NCBI RefSeq assembly: GCF_000185725.2
Contig: NZ_KI391954.1
Coordinates: 1,398,185 to 1,462,184, forward strand
Source of the DNA: Segniliparus rugosus ATCC BAA-974
GTDB lineage: Bacteria; Actinomycetota; Actinomycetes; Mycobacteriales; Mycobacteriaceae
Direction: 5' to 3'
DNA: 64,000 nt
Of the stretch, positions 40,317 through 49,321 are shown in pieces (positions within the stretch are counted from its first letter, which is position 1; the number at the start of each line of letters is the position of its first letter). Position numbers and translations under genes: made by a program. The notes beneath the pieces were generated by a model that worked only from the letters and a program-made list of their open reading frames with translations, was not told the DNA's origin and did not search any database.

Positions 40317-41893
40317 CGGCTGCTGCTGCGCCTCGACCGCTTGCGCGGCGGCGGCAGAGCGCCCTCCGCCCGCAGCCTGGCGGCGTGCTCGGCCAGCGCG
40401 TCCACCAGGGCCGGGGCGGAGGCGACGTCCGGTTGCACGTCCACGCGCAGGCCGAACTCCTGCGCGGTCTCCACCGTCTTGGGACCGATGCACGCGATGA
40501 TCGTGCGGGCGTGCGGCTTGCCCGCGATGCCGACGAGGTTTCGGACCGTGGAGGAGGAGGTGAAGCAGACCGCGTCGAAGCCGCCGGTCTTGATCATCTC
40601 GCGGATGTCCGCGGGCGGCGGGGCCGCCCGCACGGTGCGGTACGCGGTCACGTCGTCGACTTCCCAGCCGCCGTCGCGCAAGCCCGCCGCCAACGTCTCG
40701 GTGGCGATGTCCGCGCGGGGCAGGAGCACCCGGTTCACCGGGTCGAAGATCTCGTCGTACGGGGGGAACTCCTCCAACAGGCCGAGCGAGGACTGCTCGC
40801 CCTCGGGCACCAGCTCCGGCTCGATGCCGAACTCGCGGACCCGCTTTGCGGTCGCGGGGCCGACGCAGGCGATCTTCACGCCGGAGAAGGCGCGGGCGTC
40901 GAGTCCGAACTCGTTGAACTTCTCCCAGACCGCGCGCACCGCGTTGGTGGAGGTGAACACCACCCACTGGTACCTGCCGTCGACCAAGCCCTTCACCGCG
41001 CGCTCCATCTGCGCCGGGCTGCGGGCGGGCTCCACCGCGATGGTCGGCACCTCGACCGGGATCGCGCCGTGCGAGACGAGCCGCTCGCACATCTCGCCCG
41101 CCTGGTCCTTCGTGCGCGGCACGAGCACGGACCAGCTGAACAGCGCCCGGCTCTCCCACCAGTTGAGCTTCGAGCGCTGGCCGACGACCCGCCCGACGGT
41201 GAGCACCAGCGGATCGGGCAGCTCGGCCCCCATCTGGGACAGCCCGGAGAGGGTGGACTCGAGCGTCTTCTGCGTGCGGGTCGTGCCCGCCGAGGTGATG
41301 GCGACCGGGGTGTTCGGCGGCAGGCCCTGGTCGATCAGCGCGGCCCCGGTGGAGGCCAGCTGCTTGGCGGTCAGGCTCAGCACCAGCGAGCCGGGGGCTC
41401 CGGCGAGCGCGCTCCAGTCCACGTCGCCGCGCAGGTCAGCCTCGGTGTGGATCGAGCCGAGCGGGATGCCCGCGTAGAGCGGGGCGGCGGCGGTGGCCGA
41501 GACTCCGGGGATGACGTCCATCGGGGCCTGCGAGCGGGCGATGGCGAGCAGCTCCGCGACCACGTCCTCGCGCGAGCCGGGGTCCCCCGCGACGAGACGG
41601 ACGACGTCGTGGCCGTTCTTCGCCTCGCCGAGGAGCATCTTCACGATGTCGGAGGGGTCGATCTCCTGCGGCAGCACGGTCACGTGCGGTTCTGCTTTCG
41701 CGATTTTCTGGCCCTCGTCGTTCGTCGCCCCTCGGGTGCCGATCAGCGACAGGATCTCTTTCGGGACCGCCGGGTCCACCAAGGCCACGGAGGCGTCGAT
41801 CAAGGTCTCGCGGGCCCGCCACGCCAACAGTCCCGGATCACCCGGACCTGTGCCGACGAAGACGACGCGTCCCGCGGTTTTCTTCTTGTCCAT
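40313..41893 (-). CDS. hemD: Fused uroporphyrinogen-III C-methyltransferase / uroporphyrinogen-III synthase
   Basis: This 526-aa protein has an N-terminal SAM-dependent methyltransferase-like domain (VFVGTGPGDPGLLAWRA ... VVRLVAGDPGSREDV) at about 10-250. The C-terminal uroporphyrinogen-III synthase is at about 265-505 (VLVPRTKDQAGEMCERL ... VVFTSTNAVRAVWEKF). The fusion is usual in actinobacteria and directs tetrapyrroles to siroheme/cobalamin or heme. ATG 41893 with GGAGAAAG upstream is chosen over GTG 41911, which overlaps the hemC stop. Confidence 0.93.
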   Translation of the reverse strand: MDKKKTAGRVVFVGTGPGDPGLLAWRARETLIDASVALVDPAVPKEILSLIGTRGATNDEGQKIAKAEPHVTVLPQEIDPSDIVKMLLGEAKNGHDVVRLVAGDPGSREDVVAELLAIARSQAPMDVIPGVSATAAAPLYAGIPLGSIHTEADLRGDVDWSALAGAPGSLVLSLTAKQLASTGAALIDQGLPPNTPVAITSAGTTRTQKTLESTLSGLSQMGAELPDPLVLTVGRVVGQRSKLNWWESRALFSWSVLVPRTKDQAGEMCERLVSHGAIPVEVPTIAVEPARSPAQMERAVKGLVDGRYQWVVFTSTNAVRAVWEKFNEFGLDARAFSGVKIACVGPATAKRVREFGIEPELVPEGEQSSLGLLEEFPPYDEIFDPVNRVLLPRADIATETLAAGLRDGGWEVDDVTAYRTVRAAPPPADIREMIKTGGFDAVCFTSSSTVRNLVGIAGKPHARTIIACIGPKTVETAQEFGLRVDVQPDVASAPALVDALAEHAARLRAEGALPPPRKRSRRSSSR

Positions 41894-41907
41894 CACGCTT
41901 TCTCCAG

Positions 41908-42837
41908 TCACGACAGGCCTGGGGTGTCCTGCACGGCTCCAACGAGTTCCATGGCGCCCATGGAACGCAACGATTCGGCCACGCGGCGGCCCAATGCGGC
42001 GGCGTGGCTCTCATTCAACAACTGAGCGCTCTGCGCTTCCCGGATCTGGCGCGAGCCGTCGAGGGCGCACACCGCGGCCTCGACGCGGAGCGTCTGCGCG
42101 TCGATCCGGGCGAGCGCCCCGACCGGCCCGGAGCACCCCGCAGAGAGCTCCGCGAGGACCGCCCGCTCGGCGGCGGAAGTGACTCGGCTATGCTCGTGGT
42201 CGAGTCTCCCGAGAACCTCGGTGAGGGAAACGGGAGCCTCGGATCGGCACTCAACGGCGAGGGCGCCTTGGCCAGGGGCCGGCAGCATGACCGCTGGATC
42301 CAAGATTTCAGTCGCCTCCTGCTCTCGACCGAGTCGCAAAAGGCCCGCTCGCGCCACCACGATGGCGTCGCACTCTGCTGTGGCAACCTTACGCATTCTG
42401 CTATCTAGATTGCCTCGAATCGGCTGAATTTCCAAGTCCGCACGTGCGAGGCGCAGTTGCGCGCTGCGCCGAGGAGCTCCCGTGCCCACGGCCGAGCCGG
42501 GGGGCAGATCCGCGAGGCGCGAGCCGGACCGGCTCACCAGAACGTCGCGCGGATCCGCGCGCTCCGGCACCGCCACCAGGGAAAACCTCGGGTCTTGCGC
42601 TGTGGGGAGGTCTTTGAGCGAATGCACGGCGACGTCGATCTCGTCGGCGAGCAGCGCGTCGCGCAGCGCCGAGGTGAAGACGCCGACTCCGATTTCGACG
42701 ATCGGGCCGGAGACGCGGTCGCCGATTGTGTTGACAATCACAAGCTCGGCTTGCTCGCCGAGGGCGCGTATGGCGTCGCGCACGGTCGCGGCTTGGGTGG
42801 TTGCGAGCAGGCTGCCACGGGTGCCGACCCGGATCAA
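41908..42837 (-). CDS. hemC: Porphobilinogen deaminase (hydroxymethylbilane synthase)
   Basis: This 309-aa enzyme polymerises four porphobilinogens. It starts IRVGTRGSLLATTQA and contains VHSLKDLPT with the catalytic-region aspartate nearby. The dipyrromethane-cofactor cysteine is in SAGCSGPVGA. The GCSGPVG form replaces the more common GCxxP(V/I)(A/G). The start overlaps the hemA stop by four bases. Confidence 0.95.
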   Translation of the reverse strand: MIRVGTRGSLLATTQAATVRDAIRALGEQAELVIVNTIGDRVSGPIVEIGVGVFTSALRDALLADEIDVAVHSLKDLPTAQDPRFSLVAVPERADPRDVLVSRSGSRLADLPPGSAVGTGAPRRSAQLRLARADLEIQPIRGNLDSRMRKVATAECDAIVVARAGLLRLGREQEATEILDPAVMLPAPGQGALAVECRSEAPVSLTEVLGRLDHEHSRVTSAAERAVLAELSAGCSGPVGALARIDAQTLRVEAAVCALDGSRQIREAQSAQLLNESHAAALGRRVAESLRSMGAMELVGAVQDTPGLS

Positions 42838-44189
42838 CGGACTGGCTCCCGAGCCCCTTCCGGCGCGCTCTCCCGCCCGCCGGGCTCGTGGGAGCCGGTT
42901 CCGGTGACCGCGGCGACCGATCCGGGCGCGAGCCCGAACAGTTCGCGGAGGGCTTCGGCGTATTTGCCGCCGTCCCCGCCGCCTGCGAGCTCCTTGACCC
43001 GCGTCGTCGGGGTGTGCAGCAGCTTGTCCACCACGCGGCGCACCGACTTGGTCACCTCGGCGCGCTGCGCCTGGTCAAGGCCGGGCAGTTTCGTCTCCAG
43101 CCGGAGCAGCTCCTCCGCGACGACCTCGTCGGCGCGCTGGCGCAGCGCGGTCACGGTCGGCACGACGGACTGCTGGAGCTGTCCTTGCAGGTAGGCCGCG
43201 ACCTCCTTGGCCACGAGCGCCTCCACGGCGCGCAACGCCTCTTGGTCGAGCGTTTGCGCGGCCCCTTCCGCGAGCGACTGCGTGTCCACCACGCGCACGC
43301 CGGGCAGGTCCGCGACCGAGGGATCCACGTCGCGGGGGACGGAGAGGTCGCAGACGACGATGCCTTCGCCGATCATCGCGAAGTCCTCGGCCACCAGCAG
43401 CGTTCCCACCGCGCCGGCGCACGTCACGAGCACGTCGAACGACCCGAGCAGCTCCACGAGTTCGGTCATCGCGCCCGCCGTCGCGGTCAGACCGCCCGAG
43501 GCGGCGGTTTCCGCGAGCCTGCGGGCGCTCCTCTGCGTCTTGCTGAACGTCACGACTTCCCCGAGGCCGGGCGCTCGCTCCTTGAGGTCGGCGACCACCA
43601 GCGAGCCGATGGCCCCCGCTCCGACGATTCCGACCTTGGCCCCGTCCCAGCCTGCGGGCAGGTGGGCGGCGACCTGGTCGAGGGCGCGGGAGACCATGGA
43701 CGGGCCCGCGTGGGCGACGGCGGTCTGGCTCTGCGCGGCCTTGCCGGTCCGCAACGCCTGCTGGACCACGCCGTGCAGGCCCGCGCCGACCGTCCCCGCC
43801 GACGTCGCGGTCGCGTACGCGGCCCGGACCTGGCCCAGGATCTGCTGCTCCCCCACCACCATCGAGTCAAGGCTGGCCGCGACCGAGAAGACGTGCTGGA
43901 CGGCGGCCTTGCCGTAATGGACGTAGCAGTGCTCGGTCAGCTCGCGCTCGCCCGCGCCGGTGTGGCGCGCGAGGGCCTCCCCGATGTGCGCGACGCCCGC
44001 GTGGAACGCCTCGACGACCGCCCACACCTCGATCCGGTTGCAGGTGGAGAGCACCAGCGCTTCGGCGACCTGGCCGCCCCCGGCGATCCTCGCGAGGAGC
44101 TTGGGCTGATCAGGCTCGGCGACGACCACTTTCTCCAACACCGACAAGGGGGCGGTCCGGTGGGACACGCCAAGGACGAGCAAGCTCAT
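42834..44189 (-). CDS. hemA: Glutamyl-tRNA reductase
   Basis: This 451-aa enzyme makes glutamate-1-semialdehyde from Glu-tRNA, the first committed step of the C5 heme pathway. The catalytic cysteine lies in LSTCNRIEVW, the N-terminus is LLVLGVSHRTAPL, and the NADPH domain has VGIVGAGAIGSLV. The C-terminal dimerisation helix is intact. GTGAGGTCC precedes the ATG. An IdeR-like box lies about 160 bases upstream. Confidence 0.95.
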   Translation of the reverse strand: MSLLVLGVSHRTAPLSVLEKVVVAEPDQPKLLARIAGGGQVAEALVLSTCNRIEVWAVVEAFHAGVAHIGEALARHTGAGERELTEHCYVHYGKAAVQHVFSVAASLDSMVVGEQQILGQVRAAYATATSAGTVGAGLHGVVQQALRTGKAAQSQTAVAHAGPSMVSRALDQVAAHLPAGWDGAKVGIVGAGAIGSLVVADLKERAPGLGEVVTFSKTQRSARRLAETAASGGLTATAGAMTELVELLGSFDVLVTCAGAVGTLLVAEDFAMIGEGIVVCDLSVPRDVDPSVADLPGVRVVDTQSLAEGAAQTLDQEALRAVEALVAKEVAAYLQGQLQQSVVPTVTALRQRADEVVAEELLRLETKLPGLDQAQRAEVTKSVRRVVDKLLHTPTTRVKELAGGGDGGKYAEALRELFGLAPGSVAAVTGTGSHEPGGRESAPEGAREPVR

Positions 44190-44347
44190 AGGACCTCACC
44201 GGCACAACAGCCCTCGGCGATCAAAATCGGCCTCCTTGTCGAGTGCGATCTGGTGGTCTGCGGCCGCCAGCTCCCTCTACGGTAATCCCAACATCGCGAG
44301 TTCTCCAATTCCTCGGGTGTGAGGTTCAATGCCGCGACCTGCGAAAT

Positions 44348-44366
44348 TAGGCAAGGCTAACCTATA
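44348..44366. promoter_or_regulatory. IdeR/DtxR-type iron box between hemA and the serB1-like gene
   Basis: TTAGGCAAGGCTAACCTAT matches the IdeR consensus TTAGGTTAGSCTAACCTAA at 16 of 19 positions with intact CTAACCT and TTAGG halves. An AT-rich TATTTTATAG sits beside it on the hemA strand, so the site probably overlaps the hemA promoter. Iron-dependent control of heme synthesis is the inference. Confidence 0.65.
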
Positions 44367-44413
44367 AAATATGCCACGCGGCCCGCCTCTGCCGATTTCC
44401 GGCCCGCCACAAG

Positions 44414-44419
44414 TAGGCT
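44414..44419 (+). promoter_or_regulatory. -10 box of the serB1-like gene
   Basis: TAGGCT lies about 23 bases before GTG 44443. The short leader carries GAGAGGAGG, so this gene has an ordinary Shine-Dalgarno. Confidence 0.45.
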
Positions 44420-44442
44420 AGACGCCGAGAGGAGGTGCGCAC

Positions 44443-45408
44443 GTGCCCCAAGATCGACATAGCCTCGCAGGCGAAGCCGCCGCGGAGGTGGCGCATGAGG
44501 CGCTGCGCGCGCTGCACTCGGAAGGCGACGAGCGGGCGGCCCCGGAACTCGAGCTGGACGAGGCGGAGAAAGAGTACGACGAAGTCCAGCCCGACCTCAC
44601 GGCGGCGGCGTTCTTCGACGTGGACAACACCCTCGTGCAGGGGGCTTCGATCATCCACTTCGCCCGAGGCCTCGTCGCGAGGGACTATTTCACCACCCGC
44701 GACCTGCTCGGTTTCGTCTTCATGCAGTTGAAGTTCCGGCTCACCGGGAAGGAGAGCTCCGAGGACGCCAAGCGCGGCAAGCAGCGCGCCCTCTCCTTCA
44801 TCGAGGGCCGCTCCACCGCCGAGCTGCGCCGCCTCGGCGCGGAGATCTACGACGAGCTGATCGCAGGGAAGATCTGGCCGGGGACCAGGGCGCTCGCCCA
44901 GATGCACCTCGACGCCGGGCAGCAGGTGTGGTTGGTCACCGCGACTCCGGTGGAGCTGGCGCAGACCATCGCGGAGCGGCTCGGCCTGACAGGGGCGCTC
45001 GGGACCGTCGCGGAGAGCAAGGACGGCGTCTTCACCGGACGGCTGGTCGGCGACCTGCTCCACGGCCTCGGGAAGGCGCACGCGGTGCGCGCGCTCGCGG
45101 CGCGGGAGGGGCTGAACCTCAAACGGTGCACCGCGTACTCGGACAGCAGCAACGACGTGCCGATGCTCTCGCTGGTGGGCACGGCGGTCGCGATCAACCC
45201 GGATCCGGAGCTGCGCGAGATCGCGCGCATCCGGGGCTGGGAGGTCCGCGACTACCGCACCGCGCGCAAAGCCGCCCGCGTCGGCGTCCCGTCGGCGCTC
45301 GTGCTCGGCGTCCTCGCGGGAGCCGCCACCGCGGTGATCACGCACCGGGAGCAACTGCACGCGGCGCTCACGCGCGCGCTGAACGCCGCGCTGCTGCGCA
45401 CCGACTAG
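44443..45408 (+). CDS. serB1: HAD-superfamily IB phosphatase, SerB1-like
   Basis: This 321-aa protein has HAD motif [14 protein letters not shown] (about 55-67), motif II in WLVTATPVE and motif III/IV in [16 protein letters not shown]-terminal hydrophobic stretch ([18 protein letters not shown]) may anchor it in the membrane. The family includes phosphoserine and phosphatidylglycerophosphate phosphatases, so the serB1 name follows mycobacterial annotation and the substrate is unproven. It is divergent from hemA as in M. tuberculosis. Confidence 0.82.
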   Translation: MPQDRHSLAGEAAAEVAHEALRALHSEGDERAAPELELDEAEKEYDEVQPDLTAAAFFDVDNTLVQGASIIHFARGLVARDYFTTRDLLGFVFMQLKFRLTGKESSEDAKRGKQRALSFIEGRSTAELRRLGAEIYDELIAGKIWPGTRALAQMHLDAGQQVWLVTATPVELAQTIAERLGLTGALGTVAESKDGVFTGRLVGDLLHGLGKAHAVRALAAREGLNLKRCTAYSDSSNDVPMLSLVGTAVAINPDPELREIARIRGWEVRDYRTARKAARVGVPSALVLGVLAGAATAVITHREQLHAALTRALNAALLRTD

Positions 45409-45479
45409 ACCGAGGCGGCGGACCTCCGCAAAGCGGGCCGGGCGTTCTTCGGCCAATGCCGCGGACGGCATGGACGAAC

Positions 45480-45518
45480 AGAGGCGCCCGGCGAAGAATC
45501 GCCGGGCGCCTCTATTTT
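45480..45518. terminator. Strong bidirectional terminator hairpin
   Basis: A perfect 15-bp stem, AGAGGCGCCCGGCGA, with loop AGAA is followed by TATTTT on the plus strand. It lies between the convergent serB1-like gene and the 33-aa gene and probably ends both. Confidence 0.85.
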
Positions 45519-45558
45519 GAAGCTTTTCGTCATCTGGAGCGGAGAAGCGCGGGCTCCG

Positions 45559-45660
45559 TCACTTGCCCAATTTTCTGCGCTGGACCCGCGTCGCCTTCAA
45601 CCGCTTGCGGTACTTTTTCTTCGACATCCGCTTGCGACGCTTCTTGATCACTGAGCCCAT
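45559..45660 (-). CDS. 33-aa very basic protein (AURKAIP1/COX24-domain type, Rv0500B-like)
   Basis: The gene encodes only 33 residues, starting [19 protein letters not shown] and ending RRKLGK, over half of them Lys or Arg. The pattern matches the tiny conserved actinobacterial protein next to the excisionase-like gene and proC in mycobacteria. Related eukaryotic domains belong to mitoribosomal proteins, so binding to ribosomal RNA is plausible. It is preceded by GAGAGAGGC and ends 40 bases from the terminator hairpin. Confidence 0.85.
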   Translation of the reverse strand: MGSVIKKRRKRMSKKKYRKRLKATRVQRRKLGK

Positions 45661-45935
45661 ACAGGAGCCTCTCTCATGTGTTGTCCAGGGGCGCTCGCAA
45701 ATCGGCGCCAAGTTTCACGGCCAGCGATTCAGCATACGCGCTCGCGCGCGTGCGCCCAAATCGGGAGAGCCGCAGAAGCGATCTCGACCGAAAAATCCTG
45801 GACGTCTCAGCGGATGGGACGCAAGGCGGAAGACCACGACGCGCGCAGAAGAGGCGGGAACGAGCGTCCAGAGGCGTCGCCCGCGAGTCCCGCGAGGGGG
45901 AACGGCGCAGAAGGCCGATGCGTCGGCCCCAGTGC

Positions 45936-46190
45936 CTATCCGGCGGAGTAGTACGAAGTCTCCAGGTAGTCGTGCACGGCCTTGGAGTGCACTCGGAACG
46001 AGCGTCCCACCCGGACCGCAGGCAGCTCGCCGCTGTGGACGAGGCGGTACACCGTCATCTTGGAGACCCGCATGAGCCCGGCGACTTCGGCGACGGTCAG
46101 GAATCGGCTCTCGCCGCCGATCAGGCCGGGAGTCGCGACGAGTTTGTGCTCAGCGCCCTCGATGTCCTGTGGGGGCTTTCTCGCTGCCAT
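45936..46190 (-). CDS. Excisionase/BldC-like helix-turn-helix protein
   Basis: This 84-aa MerR-type small DNA-binding protein contains FLTVAEVAGLMRVSKMTVYR and a wing, LPAVRVGRSFRVH. It corresponds to Rv0500A. Proteins of this class include BldC and phage excisionases; here it is chromosomal core. TAGGAT lies 6 nt upstream of the ATG (46197-46202), so it is probably leaderless. Confidence 0.88.
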   Translation of the reverse strand: MAARKPPQDIEGAEHKLVATPGLIGGESRFLTVAEVAGLMRVSKMTVYRLVHSGELPAVRVGRSFRVHSKAVHDYLETSYYSAG

Positions 46191-46320
46191 GGCTCCATCC
46201 TAGGTCTCAAGCTCGTGTCGTGTTCATCTCGGTCCGCCAGTCTCCGGCGTGCCCGCGTGTCACGTTATGCTCAGAGGAGCTTAACTGTAACATCGGATTC
46301 TGACTAGTCGAGCTGTCTCG

Positions 46321-47142
46321 TCAGCTCGGATTCTTGGGCTTCCCGAGTTCGGCGCTGCGCGCAGTCGCCGCGTGCACCGCGTCGATCACCGCAGCTCGCA
46401 GCCCTTTTCGTTCAAGCTCGACCAATGCGGCCGCCGTGGTCCCGCCCGGCGAGGTCACTTCGGACCGCAGGTCTTGCGCGACCGCCCCTTCCTCGCTCAG
46501 CAGCGCGGCCGCCCCGATGACGGTCTGTCGGACCATCTGCCTCGCCAAGCGGTGCTCTAGGCCGACGGAGACCGCCGCGTCGATCATCGCCTCGGCGAGG
46601 AGGTACACATAGGCGGGCCCCGAGCCCGCGACCGCGGTCACCGCGTTCAGGTGCCGCTCGTCGACGACGACCAAGTCGCCGAGCGGTTCGAGCAGCTCGG
46701 CGGTCAGCGCGAGGTGCTCCTCGCGCGCCAGACGTCCGGGGGCCGCCGCCGTCATGGCTTGCCGCGCGCGGATCGGGGTGTTCGACATCAGCCGCACGAC
46801 CGGGGTGCCCGCGGGCAGGCCCGCCTCGTACTGGGCGATCGGCACGCCCGCGGCGAAGGAGACGACGAGCTGGTCGACGGCGGAGTCGCGCAACGGGACG
46901 ACGAGTTCGCGCAGCACCGCGTCCACGTCCGAGGGCTTCACCGCGATGACGATGACGTCGGAGCCTTCGGCGACCTCGGGGACCGAGCCGGTGCGGATGC
47001 CGAACTGCTCGCCGAGCGCTTTGGCCCGCTTCTCGTCCGACTCGGACAAGCGGAGCGAACTCGGCTGGCGGCCCGCCGCGACCAGGCCCGAAAGCAGCGC
47101 CTCGCCCAGTTTCCCGCCGCCGATGATCGCGACTGCTGTCAT
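46321..47142 (-). CDS. proC: Pyrroline-5-carboxylate reductase
   Basis: This 273-aa enzyme makes proline from pyrroline-5-carboxylate. The NAD(P) loop is AIIGGGKLGEALLSGL, and the C-terminal signature VTSPGGTTAAALVELE is present. Its ATG overlaps the upstream sugar isomerase stop by four bases (47139-47142), a coupled pair. Confidence 0.92.
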   Translation of the reverse strand: MTAVAIIGGGKLGEALLSGLVAAGRQPSSLRLSESDEKRAKALGEQFGIRTGSVPEVAEGSDVIVIAVKPSDVDAVLRELVVPLRDSAVDQLVVSFAAGVPIAQYEAGLPAGTPVVRLMSNTPIRARQAMTAAAPGRLAREEHLALTAELLEPLGDLVVVDERHLNAVTAVAGSGPAYVYLLAEAMIDAAVSVGLEHRLARQMVRQTVIGAAALLSEEGAVAQDLRSEVTSPGGTTAAALVELERKGLRAAVIDAVHAATARSAELGKPKNPS

Positions 47143-48038
47143 AGCTTTTCTCTTTTCTCTGGTTCCGGTTCGGTCGTGCTGGCGACCCTCGGCCGCGCGA
47201 GGTGCTCGCGGGCGAATTCGAGCGCCTCGGCGAGCATCGCCCGGCGCTCGCGGCGGTCTTTCGCGGCTTTCGTGCTCACTTCGAGCACCACGAGGCCGGA
47301 AAAGCCGCTCATCGCGAGCCTGCGGCACAATTCGGCGCAGGGCTGGTTCCCCCTGCCGGGAAGCAGGTGCTCGTCCACAGGGGCTCCTGTGCCGTCGCCG
47401 AGGTGCACGTGCGCGAGCCCCTCCCCCATCCGGTCGGCGAGGTCGAGCGCGTCCACTTGCGCGGTCGCCGCGTGGGAGAGGTCGAGGGTGTAGTGCTGGT
47501 GGCCGACGTCCGTCGGGTCGGGGGACGGCTCGAAGGCGCTGAACGACTCCGGCGTCTTGGCCCGGCTCTGTAGTTTGCGGCCCGCCCAGGTGTCCCACAG
47601 CCGCTCCAGCCGGATCGGGAACATGTTCTCCACCGCGACTTTCACGTCCCCTTTGGAGAGCTCTGCGACTTGGTCGGCGAATCCCGCGCTGTACCGCCGC
47701 TGCCAGCGGAACGGCGGGTGCACGACGACGACGTCGGAGCCAAGCTCCTCCGCCGCGCGGACCGAACGGGCGAGCTTCGCCACCGGGTCCGTGCCCCACA
47801 CAGCCTGGGAGAGCAGCAAACACGGCGCGTGCACAGACAGCACGGGGACCTCGTGCTGCCCGGAGATCTCCGCGACCGCGCCGATGTCTTGGCTCACCGC
47901 CTCCATCCACACCATGAGCTCGACGCCGTCGTATCCAAGCTCGGCCGCGTATTGGAACGCGGCCCTGGTGTTCTCCGGGTACACCGAGGACGTGGAAAGG
48001 GCGACGCGAATCGCCCCGCCCCGGCTGCGGTCCGTCAT
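47139..48038 (-). CDS. Sugar phosphate isomerase/epimerase family (TIM barrel)
   Basis: This 299-aa protein of the xylose-isomerase-like AP2Ec family contains VALSTSSVYPENTRAAFQYA, DGVELMVWME, VVVHPPFRWQ, VAVENMFP and LDLSHAATA, with metal-binding E, H and D in the barrel. It corresponds to Rv0498. Substrate is unknown. ATG 48038 is preferred over upstream starts because it begins the barrel. Confidence 0.82.
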   Translation of the reverse strand: MTDRSRGGAIRVALSTSSVYPENTRAAFQYAAELGYDGVELMVWMEAVSQDIGAVAEISGQHEVPVLSVHAPCLLLSQAVWGTDPVAKLARSVRAAEELGSDVVVVHPPFRWQRRYSAGFADQVAELSKGDVKVAVENMFPIRLERLWDTWAGRKLQSRAKTPESFSAFEPSPDPTDVGHQHYTLDLSHAATAQVDALDLADRMGEGLAHVHLGDGTGAPVDEHLLPGRGNQPCAELCRRLAMSGFSGLVVLEVSTKAAKDRRERRAMLAEALEFAREHLARPRVASTTEPEPEKREKL

Positions 48039-48054
48039 CGCGCGGCTCGGTCCG

Positions 48055-49197
48055 TCATTTCGTGAAGAGCGAGATCGCCAGCGGGCCGAAGCACACCCAG
48101 ACCCCGACCAAGCCTGCCACGGCCATGCTCGCCCAGTCGTTCTTGCGGCGCACCCAGCGGGCTCCCAGCACCAGCACCACGATGGTGACCACCGCGAGCG
48201 ACGACGCGACCACCGCAAGGCCGTCTCCGTTCCACAGCTGGCGGAACACCCAGAACAGCACGGCTCCCACGAGGAAGCCGACCACGAACTGCAATGTGAT
48301 CGAAGCCCAGGCCGGAAGTTGCACCGCGGCCAGTTTGTCCACCGCCCCGAGGAAGCCGGTGCGGTGGATCGCCTCGCCCTGGCTCTTGCGCTTTTCGAAC
48401 ACTTCGCGCGCCCGCTCGAGCTGGTCGGCCTTGAAGGCGCTGACGCGTTTGTGCGGTTTCGCCCCCTGCTCCTCGTGCCCCGGCCCGGCCGGCTCCGGCT
48501 CGGCGCGCTCCGCCTGGCCGGACGCGGCCTCCTCTCGCCACGCGGTTTCGCCGACGGCGGAGGCCTCGCCCTCCCCCGGCTCGGCGGACCATGCGCGGGC
48601 TTCGGCGCTCTCGTGCTCCTCGGCGGCCGCCTCCGTCAGATGCTGGGTCTCGCCCCATCCGGCGTGGACCGGCTCCGGGCCGTTCGCGGCTTCCGCCTCG
48701 GCTTGCTGGGAGGGCTCCTCCCCGGCTCCGAACGCGCCGTCCTCCTCGCCCCGCTCCAAAGCGCCCCAAGGGGCCTGGCCTGCGGCGTCCTGCTCGTACG
48801 AGTCCTGGAAGGGGGGCTGCTCCGTGTAGACCGACGGCCCGCCCTCCAGCTCCTGCGCCTGTTCGTCCGCGTCTTCGTCGCGGTCCTGGACACGCTCGAT
48901 CTCGCCGGAGAGCACGCGGAAGTCCCATTCGCGGTCCCGCTGGTCGAGGTGGGCGTCAGGATCTTCGCGCTTGGACCACCCGGACCACTTCCGGTTGTTC
49001 TGCTGCTCCGCGCGGTGCGTGCGCGGCGATCCGTCCCGCACGACGGGAATCTCGCCGGTGAGGTCGCCGACCGAGACGCTGTTCGCGCCGGGACGACGAC
49101 GGCGGGAACGGCCTCCCAGAACGACATCGGACTCCTCTTTGCCCATCCGGGCCAAGAGGTCCTTCACCGAGACGCTCGGCTGATCCTGTTCTTCCAT
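48055..49197 (-). CDS. Membrane protein with long acidic N-terminus (Rv0497-like)
   Basis: This 380-aa protein has about 270 low-complexity, acidic N-terminal residues (many E, A and Q), with short basic patches such as RSRRRRPG. Three hydrophobic segments follow at the C-terminus (ASITLQFVVGFLVGAVLFWVF, AVVASSLAVVTIVVLVLG, MAVAGLVGVWVCFGPLAI). The position between ppx and the isomerase matches the mycobacterial membrane protein Rv0497. Function is unknown. Confidence 0.78.
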   Translation of the reverse strand: MEEQDQPSVSVKDLLARMGKEESDVVLGGRSRRRRPGANSVSVGDLTGEIPVVRDGSPRTHRAEQQNNRKWSGWSKREDPDAHLDQRDREWDFRVLSGEIERVQDRDEDADEQAQELEGGPSVYTEQPPFQDSYEQDAAGQAPWGALERGEEDGAFGAGEEPSQQAEAEAANGPEPVHAGWGETQHLTEAAAEEHESAEARAWSAEPGEGEASAVGETAWREEAASGQAERAEPEPAGPGHEEQGAKPHKRVSAFKADQLERAREVFEKRKSQGEAIHRTGFLGAVDKLAAVQLPAWASITLQFVVGFLVGAVLFWVFRQLWNGDGLAVVASSLAVVTIVVLVLGARWVRRKNDWASMAVAGLVGVWVCFGPLAISLFTK

Positions 49198-49321
49198 GGT
49201 CTGCTCACTCTACCCGGCTGTGGACCCAGGCGGGTCACATGCGCCTCATTTCTCACGCGTTGGCGTTGGGATTCAGAATACCGCCCGTCTTCGGCGGCGA
49301 GTAACCACCGGTCACTTCACG

